A stretch of DNA of 64,000 bases. It comes from Viola odorata (taxonomy: Eukaryota > Streptophyta > Magnoliopsida > Malpighiales > Violaceae). This document shows, in pieces, positions 31,871 to 41,124 of this stretch (position 1 is the stretch's first letter; each line of letters opens with the position of its first letter). The notes beneath the pieces were generated by a model that saw only the letters and a list, made by a program, of their open reading frames with translations, was not told the DNA's origin and ran no database searches. Where the stretch lies: NCBI GenBank assembly GCA_963691705.1, contig OY829537.1, positions 37,203,514-37,267,513 of the forward strand, written 5' to 3'. The translations under genes and the position numbers were made by a program.

Positions 31871-32669
31871 CGCCAGCGGCCTTGATACGAACCTAGAATG
31901 CGTCTGCGTCCTGCTCAGGAGGTAATGACCCCAAGGACAAGACTTTCCCACGATTTGCAGCCGTAAGTAGTCCTCACCTGATATTAGTGTTTGCACTCAC
32001 GCTCTGAAACAAGGCTAAGTGTTTTACACTCATAAAGATGCAACTAACATGATACATAATTTACAGTTCGCAATGTCAATCCGAGTAAATAGACTTCAAA
32101 TGAAGATGCACATGCATGGGCATTCTAATAATCGATGGGACTTTTACGGAAAAGAATGAAAGGACATGAAACGTCCGGAAATGAGTTTGTTTTGAAAAAG
32201 GTTGCTTTGCTGGAAGGTTTTTGATGACTGATGCTTTGTTGATGAGGGCGAGGTACGTGAGCCTTTTCGCTTTTCGCTGAGGATGCTTGCTTGACAAAGT
32301 GCGTGAGCTCCGGGATCCTTGCTGAGGGGGTGCTTTTTGTTCGGCCTGGGGCCCTTTTCTTGAGTCCTCATTGGGGAGTGTCGTCGCTGTTCTTTTTGCG
32401 ACTCACTACTTGAGTTGGTGTGGGGCCCCTTTCTTCTCGGGTCTTTACTAGTGATGCTTGCTTTGAGGTTTCTTGAGTTGGCGTTGGGCCTCTTTTGCTT
32501 CACTTTACTGGGGAAGGATACTTTGAGATTTCTCGAGTTGGCCTTGGGCTTTTCTACTCGAGTTCACTGGGGAAAGTTGTCTTCGAGATTTTCTCGAATT
32601 GAGTTGTCCCCGGGCTGTGCTTGCTTTGGCTCTCCGACTGTTTGTATTCTTCGAATGTCTCTGAGTATT

Positions 32670-32775
32670 TCTCTCTTCTTCTTCTTTTTCCCTCTCTCCT
32701 TTTTTTTTCTCATTTCCCCTCTTTTTTTTCTTTTTTTTTTTTTTCTTTTTTTTTATTTTTATATATCCCTCCCCT
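32670..32775. repeat. Polypyrimidine tract (T/C-rich)
   Basis: About 100 bp almost entirely of T and C on the plus strand, purine-rich on the element's sense strand. Confidence 0.75.
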
Positions 32776-33411
32776 TTTTGATTTGATTTGAAAATGCAAC
32801 AGAGCAGAGCAAGAACAACCTTTGTCTTGATCTCTTCCCCTTCTGTCTTGAGGCCTCGGCCTTCGTCGTTGCTGCTTCTTCGGTGATAGTCCTTAGCGAT
32901 CTCTTGGTGACCTTTTCCGTCTCCTTCATCGTGAATTTGAACTTGGCGTGCTTTTGCTTCCGGCTGGCAATTTTAGCTGAAACTGCTCTTTGGCTCCCGG
33001 GGTATGAGTGATATTGACGGTTTGGGGGGAGTGATGACATATATAGTGGAAAGAGGGAAGAAACGAAAAAAGTGGAGAAAATCATAAAAGTCCCACGTCA
33101 TTTTATAGCTATCCTATGTCTAATGGCGCATGTACCCTGGATATTATGCGAACTCAACTAGTATCTAGTCAGGCCCTTACACTCATGAAGGATAAGACGT
33201 GATGGCTCAAAGATGCTTACCGGGATTTGTTTGTGACTGCTTACGTCGGAGCAAACCGCGGATATAAGAGCAAACAAGTAATATCATGCATGGCACGTAA
33301 TTTGGATAGATGCTGGAGTTAACAGAGGGATTAAATATTCCTAACCTATGCTGTGCATGAAAATGCTTATGAGAGTAGTATGTTTTTGTTTGAGCCGGGC
33401 TAAAGAGGGAT

Positions 33412-33790
33412 TTTTGATTGATTTTTGATTTTTGATTGATTGATGATTTGATTGCCGGATGGTTTGATTGCTAGACGTTTGATTGCTGGATGTTTGATTG
33501 CTAGATGGTTTGATGGCCAGATGTTTGATTGCTAGATGGTTTGATGGCCAGATGTTTGATTGCTAGATGGTTTGATGGCCAGATCTTTGATTGCTAGATG
33601 GTTTGATGGTCAGATGTTTGATTGCTAGATGGTTTGATGGCCAGATGTTTGATTGCTGGATGTTTGATGGCCAGATGTTTGATTGCTGGATGTTTGATGG
33701 CCAGATGTTTGATTGCTAGATGTTTTGATTGCTAGACGTTTGATTGCTAGATGTTTTGATTGCTAGACGTTTGATTGCTAGAATGTGGGG
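33412..33790. repeat. About 31-bp tandem array in Ogre 3' region
   Basis: Alternating TTTGATTGCTAGATGG and TTTGATGGCCAGATG words form a degenerate array, with shorter half-units at both edges. Confidence 0.75.
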
Positions 33791-35001
33791 GACGACTTAT
33801 TTGCAACGTTCTAACGAGGACCTAAGGTTGCCCCCCAGTGGGCCAGACGACCGTACTCGACTTAAAGCTAATCAAAGCGAGCAAGAATAAAAACAAATTT
33901 AAATAAAGGGAAAAGAAAGAGGGACTCCCCTGAACCGCGCAGCCGGGCGTCTTCCACAAGCTCCCTGCGGATGACAGCGAGATGCTTCCCGTCCCTGTGA
34001 GATGCAGAGGGGAAAACGGAAAGGGAAATTAATTTGAAAACAAAAATGAGATAAGTTCAGGGATTCTCCCTTCCTTTAACTCGACTTTTTGAGGGTGCTT
34101 ATGACATAGTCCCAGCTCCAGAATGCCTTGCTTAGATGCGCTGATTGGTTTCTTTTTCAGCTGCTTCATGGGGACCGCCGATCCAGGTTGAAGGGATGAT
34201 GAGATACGCATTTGGTCCATTTACTTACCGGTTCTTGTTAGACCTTCGTTGATGGGCTTCGTGATTGCTCGGGGGTAAAGGGGAAATCCTCTGTCTCCGA
34301 GATGTGCAGCGGGGCCGCAAGGGTGTATGCTTACCGTTCTTCTGCAGGCAACGAATTGGGACGACCTAGTCCCTGAAAAAGACAAGGTGATGACAAATGA
34401 GGAGTAAATGCAAGACAATTTTTAGCAAAAGTAATGTGATTGATAAGTTTTAAGCTCTCCCTTTTAGACGGGCTATCCGTGAGTCATCGCGGTGTGACTT
34501 GCATCGGATGGGCTTTGGGATTTTGGTCCAACGTTTAGTCCTTTGAGACCGATTATTTGCGATGCCGGCTGCGCCGGTAGCACTGCGAGGAAAAGAAATC
34601 TCGCTTTAGATGGTGATGGTTTGTCTTAAAATCTTTCCTGATTCGCTCTTGAAGGTGGCCTGCTACGGCAATTCAACAGCTCCTACGAGCGGAACTCTCT
34701 GGTTCTATTGTGATGACGAGCTGAGGCGTGAGACCTTACATCCCTGCAAAACTGAAGAATGATTAGTGGCGTTAGTCTAAGTGACGCGTCTTGCGTCCCG
34801 AGCTACTCCTGGGGATCCATCCATGCCATGCCTCCTTTTGTCATCTCACAATTTTAAGAAAAAAACAGGGGACAACAAATTTTAAAACAAAGCCTCTCTT
34901 GAAAAAACTTATTTTATTCATTTCAGGACAAATGTTTGTGCTAGATTGTCATGATAAAACCCTATGTCCTTGGTCTGCCCGGACGCTCTGTCCACGATGC
35001 T

Positions 35002-38000
35002 TCAGGCGAAGTATCTCTTGACTGCATCTGCATTTACCGGTTTCGGGAGATCGTCTCCATCCATGTTGGTTAGCATTAGGGCACCCCCTGAGAATGCACT
35101 TTTGACCAGGTACGGGCCCTCGTACCTTGGGGCCCACTTTCCTTTGCTGGCCTCCTGATGAGGGAGAATTTTCTTTAGCACTAAATTCCCAGCCTCGAAT
35201 TTGCGAGGTCGCACTTTCTTGTTATAAGCGTTGACCATTCTTTGCTGATGTAATTGCGCATGGTAGATAGCGGCCAAGCGCTTTTCGGGAAGGAGGTTCA
35301 GCTGCTCGTACCTCACTCTCGCCCAATCAGATTCTTCTAATTCAGATTCTGCCAGGATTCTGAGAGAAGGAATTTCTACCTCGAGGGGAATTACGGCTTC
35401 CATGTCGTAAACTAATGAGTAGGGAGTTGCCCCTGTGGACATACGGGTTGCTATCCGATAAGCATGTAGTGCGAAGGGAAGCATGTCGTGCCAGTCTTTG
35501 TGAGTGATTACCATCTTTTGGATGATCCTCTTCAGGTTCTTGTTTGCTGCTTCGACTGCGCCATTCATCTTTGGTCGATATGGTGACGAGTTTCGGTGCT
35601 TCACCTTCCAACGTTGGCAAAGATCGTCAATCATCTTTCCGTTGAGATTGGTGCCGTTGTCCGTGATGATGGTTTCTGGGACCCCATGACGGCAAATGAT
35701 ATTTCTCTCAATGAATCGCATGGTGGTTTTCTGAGTGATGTTGGAGTAAGAGGTGGCCTCTACCCATTTGGTGAAATAGTCGATTGCTACGAGGATGAAG
35801 CGATGGCCATTAGAGGCTGTTGGATGAATTTGTCCGATGATGTCGATTCCCCACATTGCAAAAGGCCAAGGCGACATCATGCTGAAGAGAGGGGCTGGAG
35901 GGACGTGGAGATGGTCCGCATAGATTTGACATTTGTGGCACTTCCGAAAATAGCTGATGCAATCTCGTTCGATGGTAAGCCAAAAATAACCTTGCCTCAT
36001 TATCTGCCTGGCCATCATGTGTCCACTTGCGTGTGTGGAACAAACCCCTTCGTGGATCTCTGCTATGATTCTCTTTGCCTCGGTCATGGTGACGCAGCTA
36101 AGCAAAGCTCCATCAGCTCTCCTTTTATATAGAACCTCGCCGTCGAGGTAGAGGTCTAGTGCTAAGCGTTGGAGGGTCTTTTTGCTAACCCGGCTTGCCC
36201 CCGGTGGGTACTCCCGGTTTCTGATGAACTGTACTAGGTCGTAGAACCATGGCTTGCCGTCAGGTTCCTCTTCCGAGGCGACACAACATGCCGGAGTTTC
36301 CTTTACTTCCACTCTCAATGGTTGGAGCATTACTCCGCATTCTAACTTAAACATTGAGGCCAACGTGGCTAATGCATCTGCGAAGCGGTTCTTTTCTCTG
36401 TCGACTCGGTCGAATTCAGTTTCCTCGAATTCCCGTGTGAGTTGGGTGAGTAGCCTTTGATAAGGGATGAGCTTGGAATCCCGTGTCTGCCATAGATCCT
36501 GGGCCTGATAGATGACGAGTGCTGAATCGCCGAAGATTCGGAGCTTCTTTACTTTTAAGTCGATGGCTGCTGTCAGACCGCTGATGCATGCCTCATACTC
36601 GGCGACGTTATTGGTGCATGGGAAGTTCAATTTGCATGCTATGGGGAATTGGCGGCCATCTGGGGCTATGACCACGGCTCCCACTCCCTTGCCCGAGAGG
36701 TTCACCGCACCGTCGAAGAACATGGTCCACCAATCGTCTTCTTGGAGATTTTCTGTGATCTCATCTTCAATCATCATGATGTCCTCATCAGGGAAGTCGA
36801 AGCTCATCGACTCATACTCATCCGAGGCATGATCAGCCAACTGATCGGCGAGGGCGCTTGCTTTAACCGCTTTACGGGTTACATAGATGATCTCGTGCTC
36901 AGCTAATAAGACTTGCCATCTACAAATGCGACTTGACAGGTACGGCTTTTCGAAAATGTATTTCAAGGGGTCCATGCGAGAGATTAGCCAAGTCGTGTAA
37001 TACAACATGTACTGCCGGAGCCTTCGGGCGCACCATACTAGGGCGCAACAAGTTTGTTCCAACATAGAGTAGCGCATTTCGCACTCGTTGAATTTTTTGC
37101 TGAGGTAGTAGATGGCTTGTTCACGCCTTCCAGACTCGTCGTGCTGTCCCAAAACGCAACCCATGGCGCTAGCCGTGACTGTCATGTACATGAGCAAGGG
37201 CCGTCCTGGCGTCGAGGGAACTAGTACCGGTGGGCTTTGCAGATATGTCTTGATTTTCTCGAAGGCTTTTTGGCAGTCTTCGTCCCATTCTGCATTTCCG
37301 TGTTTCCTTAGCATCTTGAACATCGGCTCGCAGGTAAGTGTTAACTGGCTGATAAAGCGAGCGATGTAGTTGATGCGTCCTAAAAAGCTTCGTACTTCCG
37401 TTTCGGTGCTGGGAGCGGGTAGCTCCTGAATGGCTTTTATCTTATCAGGATCCACTTCTATACCTTTGTTGCTGACGATGAATCCCAATAACTTCCCGGA
37501 AGTCACTCCGAAGGTACACTTAGCTGGGTTTAGCCGTAGCCGAAATTGCCTCAACCGTTCGAACACCTTCCTCAGGATGTCCACATGATCTTGCGTGCCG
37601 CGAGACTTGGCTATCATGTCGTCGACATATATTTCCAATTCTTTATGCATCATGTCGTGGAAAAGGGTGACAGCAGCACGTTGGTACGTGGCTCCTGCGT
37701 TTTTTAATCCGAAGGGCATCACTTTGTAGCAGAAGGTTCCCCAGGGCGTGATGAAGGTCGTCTTTTCACTGTCCTCGGGTGCCATCTTGATCTGATTGTA
37801 CCCCGAGAATCCATCCATGAAAGAGAACATGTCATTTCTGGCGGCACTATCTACCAAGATGTCGATATGGGGAAGAGGGAAGTCGTCTTTAGGGCTAGCT
37901 CGATTGAGATCCCGAAAGTCCACGCACATGCGAACCTTCCCATCTTTCTTAGGCACTGGCACTATGTTGGCGATCCATTCTGGGTACTCTGCAACTTTCA

Positions 38001-38490
38001 AAAAACCCGCGTCTAGTTGCTTGGTAACTTCTTCTTTGATTTTCAGAAGGATGTCTGGATGCACCCTCCGAAGTTTTTGCTTGACAGGCTTAAACTCAGG
38101 TTTTAACGGAATACGATGCTCAACTATCCCGGGATCAAGACCTGGCATGTCGGCGTATGACCATGCGAATACATCAGAGTAGTCCTTGAGGAGAGAAATC
38201 AACCTTTCTCTCTGAGTCGTATCCAGGGTAGTTCCGATCTTAACCAGTTTTTGACACTCATTGCTTGCCCCCAACTTTTCTTCGTCCAATTCCTCCCGAT
38301 GAGGGGTTATTTCCTTTTCTGAACTTTCTAGTAAACGGGTCAGTTCGTCGGATACTTCGGCCTTGTCTTCGGTCGTAGCGATGATTTCTTCGCCCGTAAA
38401 GACATAGGTTTTATCAAGACAATCCGAACTAACACTCATCCTGAAATTAAAAGCGCGAAAAAAAGAGATGCGTAAAATGAAAATTTGCAT
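35002..38490 (-). CDS. pol: Ogre Pol: reverse transcriptase, dual RNase H and integrase
   Basis: This is an uninterrupted 1162-codon frame. RT runs from about residues 155 to 340: VRMCVDFRDLNRASPKDDFPL, split here as VRMCVDFRDLN and FPLPHID, then MPFGLKNAGATYQ and the catalytic YVDD at 288-291. The Ty3-type RNase H (about 430-545) looks degenerate. The additional Tat-type RNase H (588-715) has D593, E631, D655 and D705. Integrase has H813, H820, C851 and C854 for zinc, and D883, D944 and E980 with 35 residues between the last two. A GPY-type C-terminus (YEGPYLV near 1123) follows. The first 17 codons are probably intron; the splice acceptor at 38441 makes translation enter at MSVSSD as a fusion to protease. 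It looks enzymatically complete. Confidence 0.9.
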   Translation of the reverse strand: MQIFILRISFFRAFNFRMSVSSDCLDKTYVFTGEEIIATTEDKAEVSDELTRLLESSEKEITPHREELDEEKLGASNECQKLVKIGTTLDTTQRERLISLLKDYSDVFAWSYADMPGLDPGIVEHRIPLKPEFKPVKQKLRRVHPDILLKIKEEVTKQLDAGFLKVAEYPEWIANIVPVPKKDGKVRMCVDFRDLNRASPKDDFPLPHIDILVDSAARNDMFSFMDGFSGYNQIKMAPEDSEKTTFITPWGTFCYKVMPFGLKNAGATYQRAAVTLFHDMMHKELEIYVDDMIAKSRGTQDHVDILRKVFERLRQFRLRLNPAKCTFGVTSGKLLGFIVSNKGIEVDPDKIKAIQELPAPSTETEVRSFLGRINYIARFISQLTLTCEPMFKMLRKHGNAEWDEDCQKAFEKIKTYLQSPPVLVPSTPGRPLLMYMTVTASAMGCVLGQHDESGRREQAIYYLSKKFNECEMRYSMLEQTCCALVWCARRLRQYMLYYTTWLISRMDPLKYIFEKPYLSSRICRWQVLLAEHEIIYVTRKAVKASALADQLADHASDEYESMSFDFPDEDIMMIEDEITENLQEDDWWTMFFDGAVNLSGKGVGAVVIAPDGRQFPIACKLNFPCTNNVAEYEACISGLTAAIDLKVKKLRIFGDSALVIYQAQDLWQTRDSKLIPYQRLLTQLTREFEETEFDRVDREKNRFADALATLASMFKLECGVMLQPLRVEVKETPACCVASEEEPDGKPWFYDLVQFIRNREYPPGASRVSKKTLQRLALDLYLDGEVLYKRRADGALLSCVTMTEAKRIIAEIHEGVCSTHASGHMMARQIMRQGYFWLTIERDCISYFRKCHKCQIYADHLHVPPAPLFSMMSPWPFAMWGIDIIGQIHPTASNGHRFILVAIDYFTKWVEATSYSNITQKTTMRFIERNIICRHGVPETIITDNGTNLNGKMIDDLCQRWKVKHRNSSPYRPKMNGAVEAANKNLKRIIQKMVITHKDWHDMLPFALHAYRIATRMSTGATPYSLVYDMEAVIPLEVEIPSLRILAESELEESDWARVRYEQLNLLPEKRLAAIYHAQLHQQRMVNAYNKKVRPRKFEAGNLVLKKILPHQEASKGKWAPRYEGPYLVKSAFSGGALMLTNMDGDDLPKPVNADAVKRYFA

Positions 38491-38590
38491 ATATATTGAT
38501 TTTTAACAAAAGGGAACAGGAGTCCCTACAAAAATGTTTTCGTAAGAAAACGTTCCAAAAACATATATATTTTTCAAAATGAGAAATTAC
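38441..38590 (-). other. Candidate intron between Ogre protease and RT (150 nt)
   Basis: On the minus strand the donor CC/GTAATTTC overlaps the protease stop codon and the acceptor is TTTTAATTTCAG/GATGAGTG. Removing 150 nt joins the two frames exactly (…S-P then M-S-V…) and removes the stop. Ogre elements are known to have a short intron at this position. The interior is AT-rich. Splicing itself is not shown here. Confidence 0.7.
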
Positions 38591-39822
38591 GGAGAGACAT
38601 CCGGAAGCATGGTGATGGTCCAGTTGCCCACAGACTCCCCTGACTTCTTAACGAAAATGACTGAACCAGGCAACGATCCTTCTTCTCCTAGAGTGCAGAT
38701 ACGGAGGTCTGATACCCTAATTGGATTTTCATTGATGGTTTCAGCGGCGAAGGGGAACGTGGTTCTGATATGGGGAATCGGCATTTTGCCCTCTGGCGCA
38801 GAACGTCCAAATAGCTTAGCCAGCTGCTTTTCTTTCTTTTCTTGGGCGATCCTGGTGAAATCGGCTTTGCTGGGTTGGTACCCTAACCCAAATCGATCTC
38901 CGAAGCTCTTCGGAGGCGCCCAGCCTTTCGATCCTTGTAACTCGGCCCCGAGCCGTTTTCCTAATTGGAAGCTTCCCTCTAGTGTTGACTTAGTGGTTGT
39001 TTCGGCCACCCCCAATTTTGAGGCTTCGCAAACGGGGGATCCCTCCTCGATCCAACCCGCGTTGACGATTTCAAAGGCTTGGAAGGAACTCTCCAAGGTT
39101 TCGGCAGTTTCGATGTAAGGCACGGATGCATGCTTGGCCAAAATCAAGGCTTCTTCTGCCTTTATTGTGATGAGGGCATTGTCTTTGACGTATTTGAGGC
39201 ACTGATGCAGGGAAGAGGGGACGGCTCCCGCTGAATGGATCCAAGGCCGTCCTAGAAGCATGCTATAGGCGGGTTGGATTTCCATGATCTGGAATGTCAA
39301 GATGAAAGGGTGGGGCCCGATGACCATATCCAACTCAATGTTCCCGATGATCTCTCGAGTGGTGCCATCGAAAGCCCTCGCCATCATTCCGCTAGGTTTT
39401 ATGAGGGAGGAATCGACCGGCAGCTGTTCAAGGACATGCCTGGGCATGACATTAAGTGCGGACCCATTGTCGATTAGGGCCTTTGCTATGACGTGCCCCT
39501 TACATTCCACCGTGATGTATAGGGCCTTGTTGTGATCTCTTCCCGAGGGGTCGATCTCTTCTTCCGAGAAGGAAATGCTGCTTAAGGCTTGGATCCTTCC
39601 GACAAGGTTTTCCACCCCTTCTGTGGTGATATCCTTAGTCAAGAAAGCTTGTTTCAAGACTTTTAAGAGAGCTTGGCGATGCGGCTCTGAAGTGAGGATC
39701 AGCTCCATGATGGAGATACGAGCTGGGGTTTTCTTTAGCTGTTCGATGATGCTGAACTCGCTCTGTTTCATGATCTTGAGGAACTCAGCTGTCTCGTCCT
39801 CGGTTACAGGTTTGCTCAAACC
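38587..39822 (-). CDS. Ogre aspartic protease region (in gag-pro frame)
   Basis: About 410 codons are open, in the same frame as gag. The active site reads ALIDNGSALNVMP with the catalytic Asp near 39471, followed by the flap-like MARAFDGTTREIIGNIEL and LLGRPWIHSAGAVPSSLHQ, a signature of the Tat/Ogre protease. The C-terminal 150 residues are a Lys/Glu/Pro-rich link towards RT. The frame begins directly after an in-frame TAA (39823-39825), not at an ATG. It is therefore the continuation of gag and would need readthrough or an undamaged codon. The last codons overlap the candidate splice donor. Confidence 0.8.
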   Translation of the reverse strand, partial: GLSKPVTEDETAEFLKIMKQSEFSIIEQLKKTPARISIMELILTSEPHRQALLKVLKQAFLTKDITTEGVENLVGRIQALSSISFSEEEIDPSGRDHNKALYITVECKGHVIAKALIDNGSALNVMPRHVLEQLPVDSSLIKPSGMMARAFDGTTREIIGNIELDMVIGPHPFILTFQIMEIQPAYSMLLGRPWIHSAGAVPSSLHQCLKYVKDNALITIKAEEALILAKHASVPYIETAETLESSFQAFEIVNAGWIEEGSPVCEASKLGVAETTTKSTLEGSFQLGKRLGAELQGSKGWAPPKSFGDRFGLGYQPSKADFTRIAQEKKEKQLAKLFGRSAPEGKMPIPHIRTTFPFAAETINENPIRVSDLRICTLGEEGSLPGSVIFVKKSGESVGNWTITMLPDVSP

Positions 39823-41124
39823 TTACGCCTCCTCTATCGTCTCTTCGCGGATCACAGGGTCTTTCCCTTTGGCTTGTCGTTGCTTTTCTACTTCCTCCGA
39901 AATGTAACATCTTCCAGTGCGGGTCATGCCCCCGATATGAGAGGCTTCGCCGATAGCGAGTGTTGTTGGTGCGACTGCAGGAGGGGTGGTGACCACCGTG
40001 TATCCGTAGTTGAATGGGACCGCGTGTAAGTCCCGGCTGGGAGTATTCACAGCTAATGTGAATACTACTTTGCGTGGGATCGTGGCTGCCTCCCCTGCCT
40101 GGGCCACATATTCGAAGGAGGAAGGTGCTGGTGGATTGTCCTCTATGGCGTTGATGGCTCCTTGGGTTTCCCCTTTGGTTTGAATGATCCCGAATGTTGC
40201 GAGTTGCTTGACTTTTTACCGAAAAAGTCTGCAATCCTGGATGTCATGCTTGCTTTCCCCTTGGCAGAATAGGCATTGGGCCTGACTATTCCCTAGGAAT
40301 GGCAAATAAGCGTTGTTGGCTAATGCGAAGAACAATTCTTCATTGGGTACTTCCCCCATCGACAGGTGAGAAAGGTCAATTCCAATGGAAGAAATGTCGC
40401 TCATCCCAAGATTATGGTGCGGTAGAGGACTGGTTGTCATATCAGGACCCCTTGTCAAACCTTTGGACGAGATTCGTCCTTCTTTGGTTAGGTGCTCGAC
40501 CTTCTCTCTAAAGTCGTAGCAGTTTTCCAAGGAGTGTCCTCGGGTTCCGGCGTGATATTCGCAGCTATCCTTTGGATCATACCAGCTAGGGTAAGGAAGG
40601 GATTGAGGAGAGAGTGGGGATGGTGTAATCTGCCCGCCTGCCAAAAGGCTTGCGTAGATCTCTTTCAAAGGAAACAGAGGAAGCGACCATGTCGGTGAAG
40701 GGTATGACTCGGAGTCTGAGGATTCCCAAGAAGGTAGTAAGGGCACTGTGCTAGAATAGGAAGGTGGTGCCGAATACCTGACGAGGTAATCGAACTTCCC
40801 GGAAGGTTGGCCCAAGGTGTCAATCTCGCGGTCGCCTTCGTTGCGGCGCGCGGAGAACCGCTTGCACGATGAAGTCGATCTTTTCTTCTGGACCATTTGG
40901 AGCGGGGTTCCATTGGCGTTATGCGGGATAGGAAATCCATCTCCGATCGTGTTGATGGATCCTTCCCCAGGGGTCACTTTCTGGGTTTGTATTACCCCGA
41001 GACTCGAGAGTTGTCTCACCTTTTTTGCGAACGACTTGCAGCTTCGGATCTTGTGACCGTCGCTCCCCTTGCAGTACATGCAGTGACTCGGATTGCCCCC
41101 TGAGTATAGCACATATCCCTCTCA
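39823..41124 (-). pseudogene. Ogre gag-pro middle part with three in-frame stops
   Basis: This part is in the same frame as gag and protease but carries TGA at 41122-41124, TAA at 40216-40218 and TAA at 39823-39825. It carries zinc-knuckle-like motifs (CMYCKGSDGHKIRSC, CEYHAGTRGHSLENC, CLFCQGESKHDIQDC) that duplicate motifs at the gag end, and Pro/Ser-rich spacers. Such motifs bind RNA in Gag. Each stop could arise by one C-to-T change from Arg or Gln codons. That is a guess about the ancestral codons, but it fits an otherwise undisrupted frame. Confidence 0.75.

Larger units (their letters stand above)
30779..35001 (-). other. Ogre 3' untranslated region
   Basis: This stretch of about 4.2 kb between the integrase stop and the polypurine tract holds no convincing gene. 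It contains a 45-bp tandem array, a 31-bp tandem array and a polypyrimidine tract, plus low-complexity spacers. Long repeat-rich 3' regions are typical of Tat elements. Confidence 0.7.
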
